Assembly (NCBI RefSeq): GCF_002498315.1
Contig: NZ_DAGX01000007.1
Coordinates: 248,001-312,000, forward strand
DNA: 64,000 bases
Reading direction: 5' to 3'
DNA from: Methanofollis sp. UBA420
GTDB taxonomy: Archaea > Halobacteriota > Methanomicrobia > Methanomicrobiales > Methanofollaceae
Part shown: piece by piece, positions 42,017 to 49,948 of the stretch
Position numbering within the stretch: the stretch's first letter is position 1
How the letters are laid out: every line of letters starts with the position of its first letter
Program-made: the position numbers and the translations under genes
Notes under the pieces: generated by a model
Told to the model about the DNA's origin: nothing
The model's input: the letters and a program-made list of their open reading frames with translations, nothing else
Databases searched by the model: none

Positions 42017-45000
42017 ATGTCGATACAACGTTTCGGAATACTCCTTTTTGGCGTGCTGTTCCTCTTCTGTGCCGGAACCGCTGCCGCGGAGCCCCAGATG
42101 CACCTTCAGGCCGACACTGCATGGCTTGTCGCCGGTGGTGACGGCACTTCGGCGGTCACGGTGATGGTGACCGACGACGGAGGGGTACCTCGTGCAGGGC
42201 AGAGCATCGTCCTCTCCTGTGATCCCGCACAGGGTACGGTGTCCCCGTCCACGCTGACGACAGGTGCTGACGGCACCGCCACGGCGACATTCAGGGCCGG
42301 GACGCGGAGCGGCACGGCGACGATCACGGCAACGTCCGAGTACCGTGACGAAAACGATGTTCTCCAGACCGTTTCGTCGTCCTGCGACCAGATGATAGAC
42401 CACGCCGCCCCGTACAAACTTGCAGCCCTCGAGTACGAGAGCGAGATCACCGTCGGGTCCACGACGCCGATCGTCCTTGCCATGGAGGACCGGTACGGCA
42501 ACCGCGTCGACGCCCGCAAGGAGGCAGAGACCGTCCGCTTCCAGGTCGGGTCGCCGGGTGGTCTGGCCGGAATATCCGACGGCAGTGGCTACCGTGATGA
42601 TGTTGTCCTCCCTGTGGACGGGAACGGGGACGTGAGGGCCGACTTCAGGGCCGACCAGACGGCCGGCGAGAACATCATATACGTCTCCTTCCCGGGCACA
42701 GTCGCCGCCACCACACTCACTATCTATGGCCTCGGCAATGCCGTCCCAGCCTCGATCGCGTGCTCTGTCGCACCGTACGCCGACCCCATCCCCTGGGTCC
42801 CTGCCGACGGTAGGAGCACATTCACCCTCACCTATACCCTGAAGGACACCCATGGCAACCCTGCCGGGGCCCGATCGATCACTGTGGTCACCGACGATGA
42901 AGACGACAAACCGACGACCCTGACCTCGAACTCCGACGGCCAGGTCATGTTCACCTATGGGCCGCGGGATTCCATCCGCGTCGTGACGATCACGGCGACC
43001 TCGGCGGACGACCTCTCTGTGACCTGCTCGCAGACAGTCGAGTTCACGAGTACCGCCCCGGTGAACATGGTTCTTTCGGCAAATCCCCAGTCCATGCCAA
43101 GCCGGGACGTGAAAGATGACATGACTGCCGAGGTCAGGGCGAAGGTCCTGGACGAGAAAGGCAACCCTGTCGAGGGGGAAATGGTCACCTTTTCCCTTTC
43201 CAGTATCAATACGGCCGGCTATACTGCCACTGCATCCCCTGAACTGGTGGAGACGTCGGCGACCACGGATAAGAACGGTTATGCCGTCGTCCATTTCCGG
43301 CCGGGCGCCTTCACCCGCGATCACAATGACCCCGCCTACAGCGGCACGGCCACGGGGACATGCGACGTCGCCGCCGTGTGGGGTGACGTCAGCCACACCC
43401 TCTCTCTCACCTGGAAGAACTACCCCTATCTCTCGGTCTCCACATCTGTCGATCCCGAGACCGTCGAGGTGAATGGGACGGTGAACGTCACCCTCGCCCT
43501 CAAGGGCGATGGCTGGGCGTTGCAGCCCGACCCGATCGACGTGGTGCTCGTCGTCGACCGTTCGGGAAGCATGGCCCGGACGGACAGTTCGGGAAACGTC
43601 CGGATCACGAGTGCGAAGGCCGCTGCGTCCACTTTCATCGACCAGATGAACCCGGGCCGCGACCGCGTCGGCCTCGTCTCCTTCTCTTCGTCCACGACGC
43701 TGGACAATTATCTGACCGATGACTTCGCGTCGGTGAAGAGTCGCCTCCAGTCCCTTCAGCCGAATGGTGCCACCCAGCTGCGGCGGGCCATCTACGAGGC
43801 CGTACGGATGCAGCAACAACAGGGGCGGCCCGGGGCGGTGAAGGCGATAATCATCATGACCGACGGCGACTGGAACTATGACGGCAGCCCCATCGGCCAT
43901 GGTACCGGCTACCCTGAGAGCTCGTCGTGGGCCTATACGTTCAGCGGCAGCAACCTTGAGCCCGACCACTACCGGTATTATGACGGCCTCGGCGGCACTC
44001 TCCTGACCGGGCAGAAATATGTACGGACATGGTCGGGCGGTTATTACGCCGACTATCAGTACTGCATCGACGGTGAATCGACCAACCAGAACATGTCGAG
44101 GTTCGCCTCTTCCAACGACGTGAAACTGTACGCCATCACCTTTGCCTACGACCCGAGCAGCACGGTCACCGAGACGATGACGACCATGTCCACCTCGACG
44201 GGTGGGTTCTACGAGCACGCCCCCGGCGGCGACGAACTCGCCGAGATCTACAAACGGATCGCCGGCGACCTCAAGACCGAGGCCGGCGTCGACACCATGA
44301 TGGACCTCTCCTTCGAGAACGTCCAGGTGAACGACGCCCCTGTGCCGGGCGATGACGTCTTCGCCTACCAGTATATCCCCGGCGTCTCGACGAACATCGC
44401 GAGCTGGATCGAGAACGAGAGTGGCCACTATCAGGTCATCCCCCTCCACACCGAGGACCAGACGACCGACTGGGAGGACGACCGGAGCCTCCACTTCGAT
44501 ATCGGGACGGTCAAACTGAACCAGACCTGGACGACCTCATACACTCTCAAGGTGCTCAGCGGTGGGAACATCAATGTCTTCGGTTCGGGTTCGACGATCT
44601 CTTTCAATGGCGGTGCCGAGACTCTCACCCTTCCCGACACGTTCATCACCGCCATTCCCGACCTGAACAAAACAGGTGTCAAGAACGCGACTCTGGACCT
44701 CGGCATCCCCTACCAGATCGGTTCCAGGCCGGTCACCGACTTCCTGAAGGTGGGGTGGCACCTGAACTACACAGGCAACTATACGGCCACCCAGCGTCTC
44801 TCCTACTCCACCGACAGGGGGAAGACCTGGACTCCCTTCCTGACGATGGTGCCCCGGTCTACGGGGGAGTATGACGAGCAGGCGAGCCTCGATGTCCGCT
44901 CCCTTGCCGTCGGCTGGTACAAGATCCGTGTCCATGCGACGGCGCCCGACGCCCCCGACTGCATAGAGTACTACCCCGGTGAGATCCAGGTGGGCGACAT

Positions 45001-45028
45001 CCAGTCCAACAAGATCAGGCTGGAATAA
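42017..45028 (+). CDS. Secreted giant protein with bacterial-Ig-like and von Willebrand A domains (paralogue 1)
   Basis: The 1003-residue protein has a signal peptide (FGILLFGVLFLFCAGTAAA). Three to four invasin-like Ig domains follow, each with phrases such as TVSPSTLTTGADGTATATF and TLTSNSDGQVMFTYGP. Next is a VWA domain (about 508-745) whose MIDAS loop is VVDRSGSM with Asp515 or so, and an aromatic-rich loop near 630-680. A beta-rich domain with GDLKTEAGVDTMMDLSF and a final Ig-like part ending SNKIRLE complete it. No membrane anchor or PGF-CTERM is present, so it is exported or held by binding. Adhesion or surface assembly is likely. Confidence 0.85.
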   Translation: MSIQRFGILLFGVLFLFCAGTAAAEPQMHLQADTAWLVAGGDGTSAVTVMVTDDGGVPRAGQSIVLSCDPAQGTVSPSTLTTGADGTATATFRAGTRSGTATITATSEYRDENDVLQTVSSSCDQMIDHAAPYKLAALEYESEITVGSTTPIVLAMEDRYGNRVDARKEAETVRFQVGSPGGLAGISDGSGYRDDVVLPVDGNGDVRADFRADQTAGENIIYVSFPGTVAATTLTIYGLGNAVPASIACSVAPYADPIPWVPADGRSTFTLTYTLKDTHGNPAGARSITVVTDDEDDKPTTLTSNSDGQVMFTYGPRDSIRVVTITATSADDLSVTCSQTVEFTSTAPVNMVLSANPQSMPSRDVKDDMTAEVRAKVLDEKGNPVEGEMVTFSLSSINTAGYTATASPELVETSATTDKNGYAVVHFRPGAFTRDHNDPAYSGTATGTCDVAAVWGDVSHTLSLTWKNYPYLSVSTSVDPETVEVNGTVNVTLALKGDGWALQPDPIDVVLVVDRSGSMARTDSSGNVRITSAKAAASTFIDQMNPGRDRVGLVSFSSSTTLDNYLTDDFASVKSRLQSLQPNGATQLRRAIYEAVRMQQQQGRPGAVKAIIIMTDGDWNYDGSPIGHGTGYPESSSWAYTFSGSNLEPDHYRYYDGLGGTLLTGQKYVRTWSGGYYADYQYCIDGESTNQNMSRFASSNDVKLYAITFAYDPSSTVTETMTTMSTSTGGFYEHAPGGDELAEIYKRIAGDLKTEAGVDTMMDLSFENVQVNDAPVPGDDVFAYQYIPGVSTNIASWIENESGHYQVIPLHTEDQTTDWEDDRSLHFDIGTVKLNQTWTTSYTLKVLSGGNINVFGSGSTISFNGGAETLTLPDTFITAIPDLNKTGVKNATLDLGIPYQIGSRPVTDFLKVGWHLNYTGNYTATQRLSYSTDRGKTWTPFLTMVPRSTGEYDEQASLDVRSLAVGWYKIRVHATAPDAPDCIEYYPGEIQVGDIQSNKIRLE

Positions 45029-45030
45029 CC

Positions 45031-45045
45031 CTTTCTTTTTTTCCG
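45031..45045 (+). terminator. T-rich terminator after VWA paralogue 1
   Basis: CTTTCTTTTTTTCC follows the stop codon within 3 bases, with a second TTTTT run nearby. The rest of the gap to 45261 is AT-rich and carries the next promoter (a CATTATACCGG element near 45203). Confidence 0.45.
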
Positions 45046-45261
45046 ATCATTTTTGCCGGGACTGTCTCCTCCATCGCGGCCTGTTTGTACTAATAATTAA
45101 AAAAATTCTATATTTTTCCGTTTAATCATTTTATTGTGTTTTATTTTACGTTTTAAAATCTATGGATCTCTTCTGAATATATCTGTGGCATATCAGTATC
45201 TACATTATACCGGAACATTAATCTTGCATGGAATATTTTATGGATCCACGGTGGCGAGGAT

Positions 45262-48200
45262 ATGCAGATATCATATTCCTGGATCATGTTGCTCGGCGTC
45301 CTGATGCTCTGTTCGGCATCGGCCGCTGCGGATACACAGATTTCTCTTAATACCGATAAAGACTGGCTTGTCGCTGGCAGCGGGGGCACCTCGACGGTCA
45401 CGGTGACGGCGACCGGTGCGACGACGGTCGTGCTCTCCTGCGATCCCGCAATGGGTACGGTCACGCCGTCCACGCTGGATTTCACCGCCGGTGGACTGAA
45501 GACGGCGACGTTCACTGTAGGGGAGAAGAGCGGGGACGCGACGATCACGGGAAAGACGCTGAATGCAACCGGTGCGGTGGTGGCGGAGAACACGGTCGTC
45601 CAGAAGGTCGACCATGCGGCGCCGTACAAACTCGCCCTCACGGACTACAGGAGTGAGGCGACGGTGGGATCAGAGGTGCCGATCGTCCTTGCACTGGTGG
45701 ACTACTACGGCAACCGCATCGATAACCGGTGGGAGTCGGCGACCGGTAGGGATGCCGAGTCAGTCACCTTCTCTGTCGGGTCTCCGGGAGACTCCGCTGT
45801 CTTCCTTGTCAACGGCAGTGTAACCGGCGATACCGCTGTCTGCCCGGTGGATGGGGACGGAAATGTGACGGTGACCCTCAGACTCGGGAGAAAAGCCGGG
45901 GAGAACATCGTATTCGTAAACCTGCCATCTCCAATCTCTGATACGTATTTCACCTTCTACGGCCTCAGTGACGCCCCTCCCGCTTCGATCACCTGTGCTG
46001 TCTCTCCAGACGGCACACCCTTCCCATGGGTTTATGCAGACGGCAAGAGTACGTTCACCATCACCTGCACCCTGATGGATGCCGACGGTAACCCCTCGGT
46101 CAACCGTTCGGTCCATGTGAGTACCTCCCTCCCCGGTGAGGAGAAGACTCTCCGTTCCAATAACGACGGTCTGGTCATGTTCACCTACGGGCCGAAGGAT
46201 AAGATCGGGAAGGTGACGATCACGGCAACCTCGGCGGACAACTCTTCGGTGACCTGTTCGCAGACTGTCGAGTTCACGAGTACAGATCCTGTAGACATGA
46301 TCCTCACCGCCTCTCCGCAGACCATGCCGAGCCGCGATGTGAAGGACGACATGACCGCCGAGATCAGGGCGAAGGTCGTGGATGTGAAGGGCAACCCTGT
46401 CAAGGGGCAGACGGTCACGTTTTCACTCTCCAATATCGATACGGAAGGGTATACTGCTACGGCACCACCCGAACTGGTGGAGACGTCGGCGGTCACGAAA
46501 TATAATGAATCTGCGATTGTGCATTTCAGGCCCGGGGCCTTTGTTCAAGACCGCAAAAATAAAACTTCGGCAACCGGCACCTGCAAAGTCATAGCCCGGT
46601 GGGGTGACGACGTTGAAGACCTCACTCTCACCTGGAAGAACTATCCCTACCTCTCGGTCTCCACTGCGGTCGACAATGAGACCGTCACAGTGAACCAGAC
46701 GGTGAACGTCACCGTCTGTCTCAGGGGAGATGGCTACGCCCTCCAGCCCGACCCGATCAACGTGATACTGGCGATCGACCGGTCGGGGAGTATGCTTGAG
46801 GATGATCCCGATCGCATGCACTCGGTGAGGGAGGCGGCAAAGAAGTTTGTCGACAGGATGACCACGAAGGATAAGGTGGGGCTCGTCACCTTCGGGAGAA
46901 ATACAGGTTCATGGTATCGGATCAATAAACCTGGAGAATCTTCTTTTGATAATCCTGACAGATATATCGACAACGCTTACCATACTCCCAAACGATATCT
47001 CGACTATGCGACCGTCGACCTGCTGCTCACCGATGCTCTCCCTTCGGTGAAAACAGAACTCGACAATATTGTCCCGGACTCTGGAACGCCCATGCGTGCG
47101 GGACTGTATAAGTCAATAAAAGAACTTACTGATTCTGGAAGTTCAAATCCTGATCCAGATGCCATCAAAGCGATCATCGTCCTTTCGGATGGGGACTACA
47201 ACTGGTATGGCGACCCCCTGGCACGGGGCGATGCTGGCGGTTATTGGGGCAAAAAAAGGGTTTGGGATGGAGAGCATTGGCATTATGAAGATGTTTGGGT
47301 TTCAGACGATCCCGAGGATTTTGGGGATCTCACCCAGAAGTATTATCGTTTTACTGACCTCTCCGATGAAGAGCAGGATCTCTCTGTCTATGCCAAAAAT
47401 CACAATATTAAGATATACTCAATCGGGTATGCGGACACCATCTCAGCTGACGGCAAAAAGACCCTGAAAAAACTTGCCGAGTCCACGGGTGGGAAATACT
47501 ATGATGGAAGTGCCGCCAACATCGGTGCCATCTATACGGCCATCGCCGGCGAACTCAAGACCGAGGCCGGCGTGAACACCAAGATGGACATCTCCTTCAA
47601 GGACGTCGAGGTGAACAACGAGATTATAGACGGTGACGCGGTCTTTACCTACCTCCACATCCCCGGAAAATCCACCTATATCGACACCTGGATCGACAAC
47701 ACGACACCTCCGTATGTCCCTCCCCATAATCCATCGTACCCCTACACGGAGGACCAGACTACCGACTGGAACGACGACCACAACCTCCACTTCAACATCG
47801 GCACCATCCACCTGAACCAGACCTGGACAGCCACCTACACCCTCACAGTGCTCAGGGACGGGAACATCAACATCTTTGGTCAGGGGTCGACGATCTCCTT
47901 CGACAACGGTACTGAAACCCTCGACCTTCCGAGAACCTTTATCACCGCTCTCCCCGGCCTGAACAATACTGGCATTAACGCTTCGTACCTCTGGGTCGGT
48001 GAACCCTCCCGTGTTGAGTCGGGCCCGATCACCGATTTCCTGCGGATGAAATGGAACCTCAACTACACCGGCAACCAGACGGCCACGCAGAAACTCTTCT
48101 ATTCCATCGACGGGAAAAAAACGTGGATCCTCTTCGAGAAAATGGACCCGGAGAAACGGACACATGGCCTGAAGCAGGAAGTGGCAGTGCTTGATGTCCG

Positions 48201-48330
48201 TGACCGTCCGGCGGCGCAGTACTGGATACGGGTCAGGGCCACCGCCCCCGATGCGCCACCAGCAGGAAATGAAACGTCAGTATCTTTCTTCATCGGCAAC
48301 GCCACCAATGCGAAGATCAGACTGCAATAA
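45262..48330 (+). CDS. Secreted giant protein with bacterial-Ig-like and von Willebrand A domains (paralogue 2)
   Basis: The 1022-residue protein is colinear with the preceding gene. It has a signal peptide (SWIMLLGVLMLCSASAAA), Ig-like domains with near-identical blocks such as VTCSQTVEFTST and MPSRDVKDDMTAE, and a VWA domain with the AIDRSGSM MIDAS loop (near 505-512). It continues with GELKTEAGVNTKMDISF and a C-terminal beta domain ending NAKIRLQ. Divergence is greatest inside the VWA domain, where a longer charged, aromatic insert (near 630-710) differs from paralogue 1. It is also anchorless. A GGCGAGGAT ribosome site precedes the ATG. Its base use is slightly more AT-rich than its neighbour in the VWA part. 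Confidence 0.85.
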   Translation: MQISYSWIMLLGVLMLCSASAAADTQISLNTDKDWLVAGSGGTSTVTVTATGATTVVLSCDPAMGTVTPSTLDFTAGGLKTATFTVGEKSGDATITGKTLNATGAVVAENTVVQKVDHAAPYKLALTDYRSEATVGSEVPIVLALVDYYGNRIDNRWESATGRDAESVTFSVGSPGDSAVFLVNGSVTGDTAVCPVDGDGNVTVTLRLGRKAGENIVFVNLPSPISDTYFTFYGLSDAPPASITCAVSPDGTPFPWVYADGKSTFTITCTLMDADGNPSVNRSVHVSTSLPGEEKTLRSNNDGLVMFTYGPKDKIGKVTITATSADNSSVTCSQTVEFTSTDPVDMILTASPQTMPSRDVKDDMTAEIRAKVVDVKGNPVKGQTVTFSLSNIDTEGYTATAPPELVETSAVTKYNESAIVHFRPGAFVQDRKNKTSATGTCKVIARWGDDVEDLTLTWKNYPYLSVSTAVDNETVTVNQTVNVTVCLRGDGYALQPDPINVILAIDRSGSMLEDDPDRMHSVREAAKKFVDRMTTKDKVGLVTFGRNTGSWYRINKPGESSFDNPDRYIDNAYHTPKRYLDYATVDLLLTDALPSVKTELDNIVPDSGTPMRAGLYKSIKELTDSGSSNPDPDAIKAIIVLSDGDYNWYGDPLARGDAGGYWGKKRVWDGEHWHYEDVWVSDDPEDFGDLTQKYYRFTDLSDEEQDLSVYAKNHNIKIYSIGYADTISADGKKTLKKLAESTGGKYYDGSAANIGAIYTAIAGELKTEAGVNTKMDISFKDVEVNNEIIDGDAVFTYLHIPGKSTYIDTWIDNTTPPYVPPHNPSYPYTEDQTTDWNDDHNLHFNIGTIHLNQTWTATYTLTVLRDGNINIFGQGSTISFDNGTETLDLPRTFITALPGLNNTGINASYLWVGEPSRVESGPITDFLRMKWNLNYTGNQTATQKLFYSIDGKKTWILFEKMDPEKRTHGLKQEVAVLDVRDRPAAQYWIRVRATAPDAPPAGNETSVSFFIGNATNAKIRLQ

Positions 48331-48332
48331 TC

Positions 48333-48339
48333 TTTTTTT
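48333..48339 (+). terminator. T-run after VWA paralogue 2
   Basis: A TTTTTTT run begins 3 bases after the stop codon, between this gene and the convergent tRNA-Arg gene. Confidence 0.4.
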
Positions 48340-48353
48340 GAAAATCTCAAAAA

Positions 48354-48425
48354 CGGACCCAGCGGGAATCGAACCCGCGTCCCTGGGTTCGAAGCCCAGA
48401 AGGATGTCCTCTACCCCATGGGTCC
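48354..48425 (-). tRNA. tRNA-Arg (TCG)
   Basis: On the minus strand the acceptor stem GGACCCA pairs with TGGGTCC. The anticodon stem CTGGG/CCCAG holds the loop CTTCGAA with anticodon TCG. The T-arm reads GGGTTCGATTCCC and the discriminator is G. CCA is not encoded. No intron is visible. Confidence 0.93.
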
Positions 48426-48504
48426 AGAGCAACCGGAGCGTCGGCGTCGTCCATTCACGGGCCGCAAAACTCCCGATTTAGAAGGAAATGGATGAATTGT
48501 ACAG

Positions 48505-48516
48505 TGGTATATATCA
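48505..48516 (+). promoter_or_regulatory. TATA box of the dut-nrpR operon
   Basis: GGTATATATCAT lies about 45-55 bases before the ATG at 48561, an excellent box A in an AT-rich patch. The predicted leader is about 25 bases. Confidence 0.5.
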
Positions 48517-48560
48517 TATCACAAGTTATTAAGCATTTTCGAGAACCATCCCTATAGAAT

Positions 48561-48998
48561 ATGATCCTCTCTTCCGCTGAGATCCGGTCCCGCCTCGGAG
48601 CAGACAATACAGAGACGCGGCTTGTCATCACCCCCTTCGGCGACGCCTCCCTCCAGCCCGCCTCGTACGACCTCCGGGCAGGCGCCGACATCTCCCTCCC
48701 TCCCGGAAAGTGCACCCTCGTCCCGAGCCTTGAGCACGTGGAGATCCCGGCGGACGTCGCCGCCACCCTCAGGTGCCGGTCCAGCTACGCGCGCCGCGGC
48801 CTCCTCCTCGGCGGTGGCTTCGTCGACCCCGGCTTCCGGGGCCAGCTCACCCTCTGCCTCACGAACATGGGCGAGGAACCGGTCCAGCTTGCGGTCGGCG
48901 ACCGCGTCGTCCAGATGATCCTCCATGACGTCGGCGACGGCGCAGGCACCTACAATGGACGGTACCAGGACAGCACCGGGGTGGTCAGGGCACGATGA
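48561..48998 (+). CDS. dut: dUTPase / dCTP-deaminase family trimeric nucleotide hydrolase
   Basis: The 145-residue protein has the trimeric dUTPase/Dcd fold: LQPASYDLRAGADISLPPG (motif 1), CRSSYARRGLLLGGG (motif 2) and FVDPGFRGQLTLCLTN (motif 3), with a C-terminal glycine-poor tail. The short length fits archaeal dUTPase better than the ~200-residue bifunctional dCTP deaminase. It would supply dUMP for the ThyA encoded at 35.3 kb and keep uracil out of DNA. The gene overlaps nrpR by 4 bases. Confidence 0.82.
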   Translation: MILSSAEIRSRLGADNTETRLVITPFGDASLQPASYDLRAGADISLPPGKCTLVPSLEHVEIPADVAATLRCRSSYARRGLLLGGGFVDPGFRGQLTLCLTNMGEEPVQLAVGDRVVQMILHDVGDGAGTYNGRYQDSTGVVRAR

Positions 48999-49948
48999 GC
49001 GGGATCAGGACAGAGAGGAAGTGCATCGAAATCCTCAGGCTCCTCAAGGAACACCCCGAGCCGATGGGGGCGAAACGCCTCTCCGAACTCATGGCCGAGC
49101 ATGGCTTTGTCCTCTCCGACCGTGCCGTCCAGTACTACCTCCGCTCCCTCGACGAGATGGGCTTTACCGAGAAGATCGGAAACCGGGGGCGTATCCTCAC
49201 GCAGAGCGGCATCGCCGAGATAGAGAACGCCCTCGTCGGCGAACGCATCGGCTTCGTCATCTCCAAACTCGAAAGACTCGCCGTCAGGACGACCTTCGAC
49301 CCCCGGAGCGGCACCGGCGACGTCGCCTACAACCTTTCCATCGTCCCTGACGCCGAAGTCGACCGGGTCAGGAAAGCCTTCGACGCCGTCATCGCCGCAG
49401 GGTGTGGGTTCTTCGACGCCTACGGCATCACCAACAGTGACCCCCGCATACCCGCCGGCCATACAGGCTTCATGACCGTCTGCTCGGTCACGATGGACGG
49501 CGTCTTCCAGAGACAGGGCATCCCCGTCGAGATGAAATACGGCGGCAGGATCGCAATCAGCAAGGACGAACCGACGCAGTTCCTCGACCTCCTCGCGTAT
49601 CGCGGCACAAGCATCGACCCCCTCCAGCTCTTCATCGCCGCCGGCCTCACCTCGGTCCACGCCTATGTCACGGCCGGCGACGGCATCGCCCTTGCCAACA
49701 TCAGGCAGGTACCCCTCCCCGCACAGGACAAAGTGGAGGAGATCGTCGCGACCATGCGGTCGGTCGGGTTCGTTTTCCCTCTCACGACCGGAGAAAAGAT
49801 CTTTAACCTTCAGAGAGACCCGTATCGCCTCTCCATCGCCTCGTTTTCCGGCATGAACCTCATCGCCCATGCCGTCGAGGAGGGTTGTTCCATCAGGACC
49901 GAAATCGGGGCCGGGAACATCCCCTTCTCCCGGATCACGTCTATGTGA
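48995..49948 (+). CDS. nrpR: NrpR-type nitrogen repressor (winged helix plus DUF128)
   Basis: The 317-residue protein starts with a winged-helix DNA-binding domain (IEILRLLKEHPEPMGAKRLSELM through RAVQYYLRSLDEMGFTEKIG). One full DUF128/NrpR regulatory domain follows. NrpR represses nitrogen-assimilation genes by binding GGAA-N6-TTCC type sites and is released by 2-oxoglutarate. This is the single-domain architecture, as opposed to the two-domain form in Methanococcus. It is coupled to dut (4-base overlap) and its end overlaps the convergent FtsZ-like gene by 8 bases. No nitrogen genes are nearby. Confidence 0.88.
   Translation: MSGIRTERKCIEILRLLKEHPEPMGAKRLSELMAEHGFVLSDRAVQYYLRSLDEMGFTEKIGNRGRILTQSGIAEIENALVGERIGFVISKLERLAVRTTFDPRSGTGDVAYNLSIVPDAEVDRVRKAFDAVIAAGCGFFDAYGITNSDPRIPAGHTGFMTVCSVTMDGVFQRQGIPVEMKYGGRIAISKDEPTQFLDLLAYRGTSIDPLQLFIAAGLTSVHAYVTAGDGIALANIRQVPLPAQDKVEEIVATMRSVGFVFPLTTGEKIFNLQRDPYRLSIASFSGMNLIAHAVEEGCSIRTEIGAGNIPFSRITSM

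Noticed and set aside
41987..44494. 835-codon minus-strand frame opposite VWA paralogue 1
   Set aside because: The composition is typical of a high-GC shadow frame. The plus strand has a signal peptide, a MIDAS motif and a paralogue next door.
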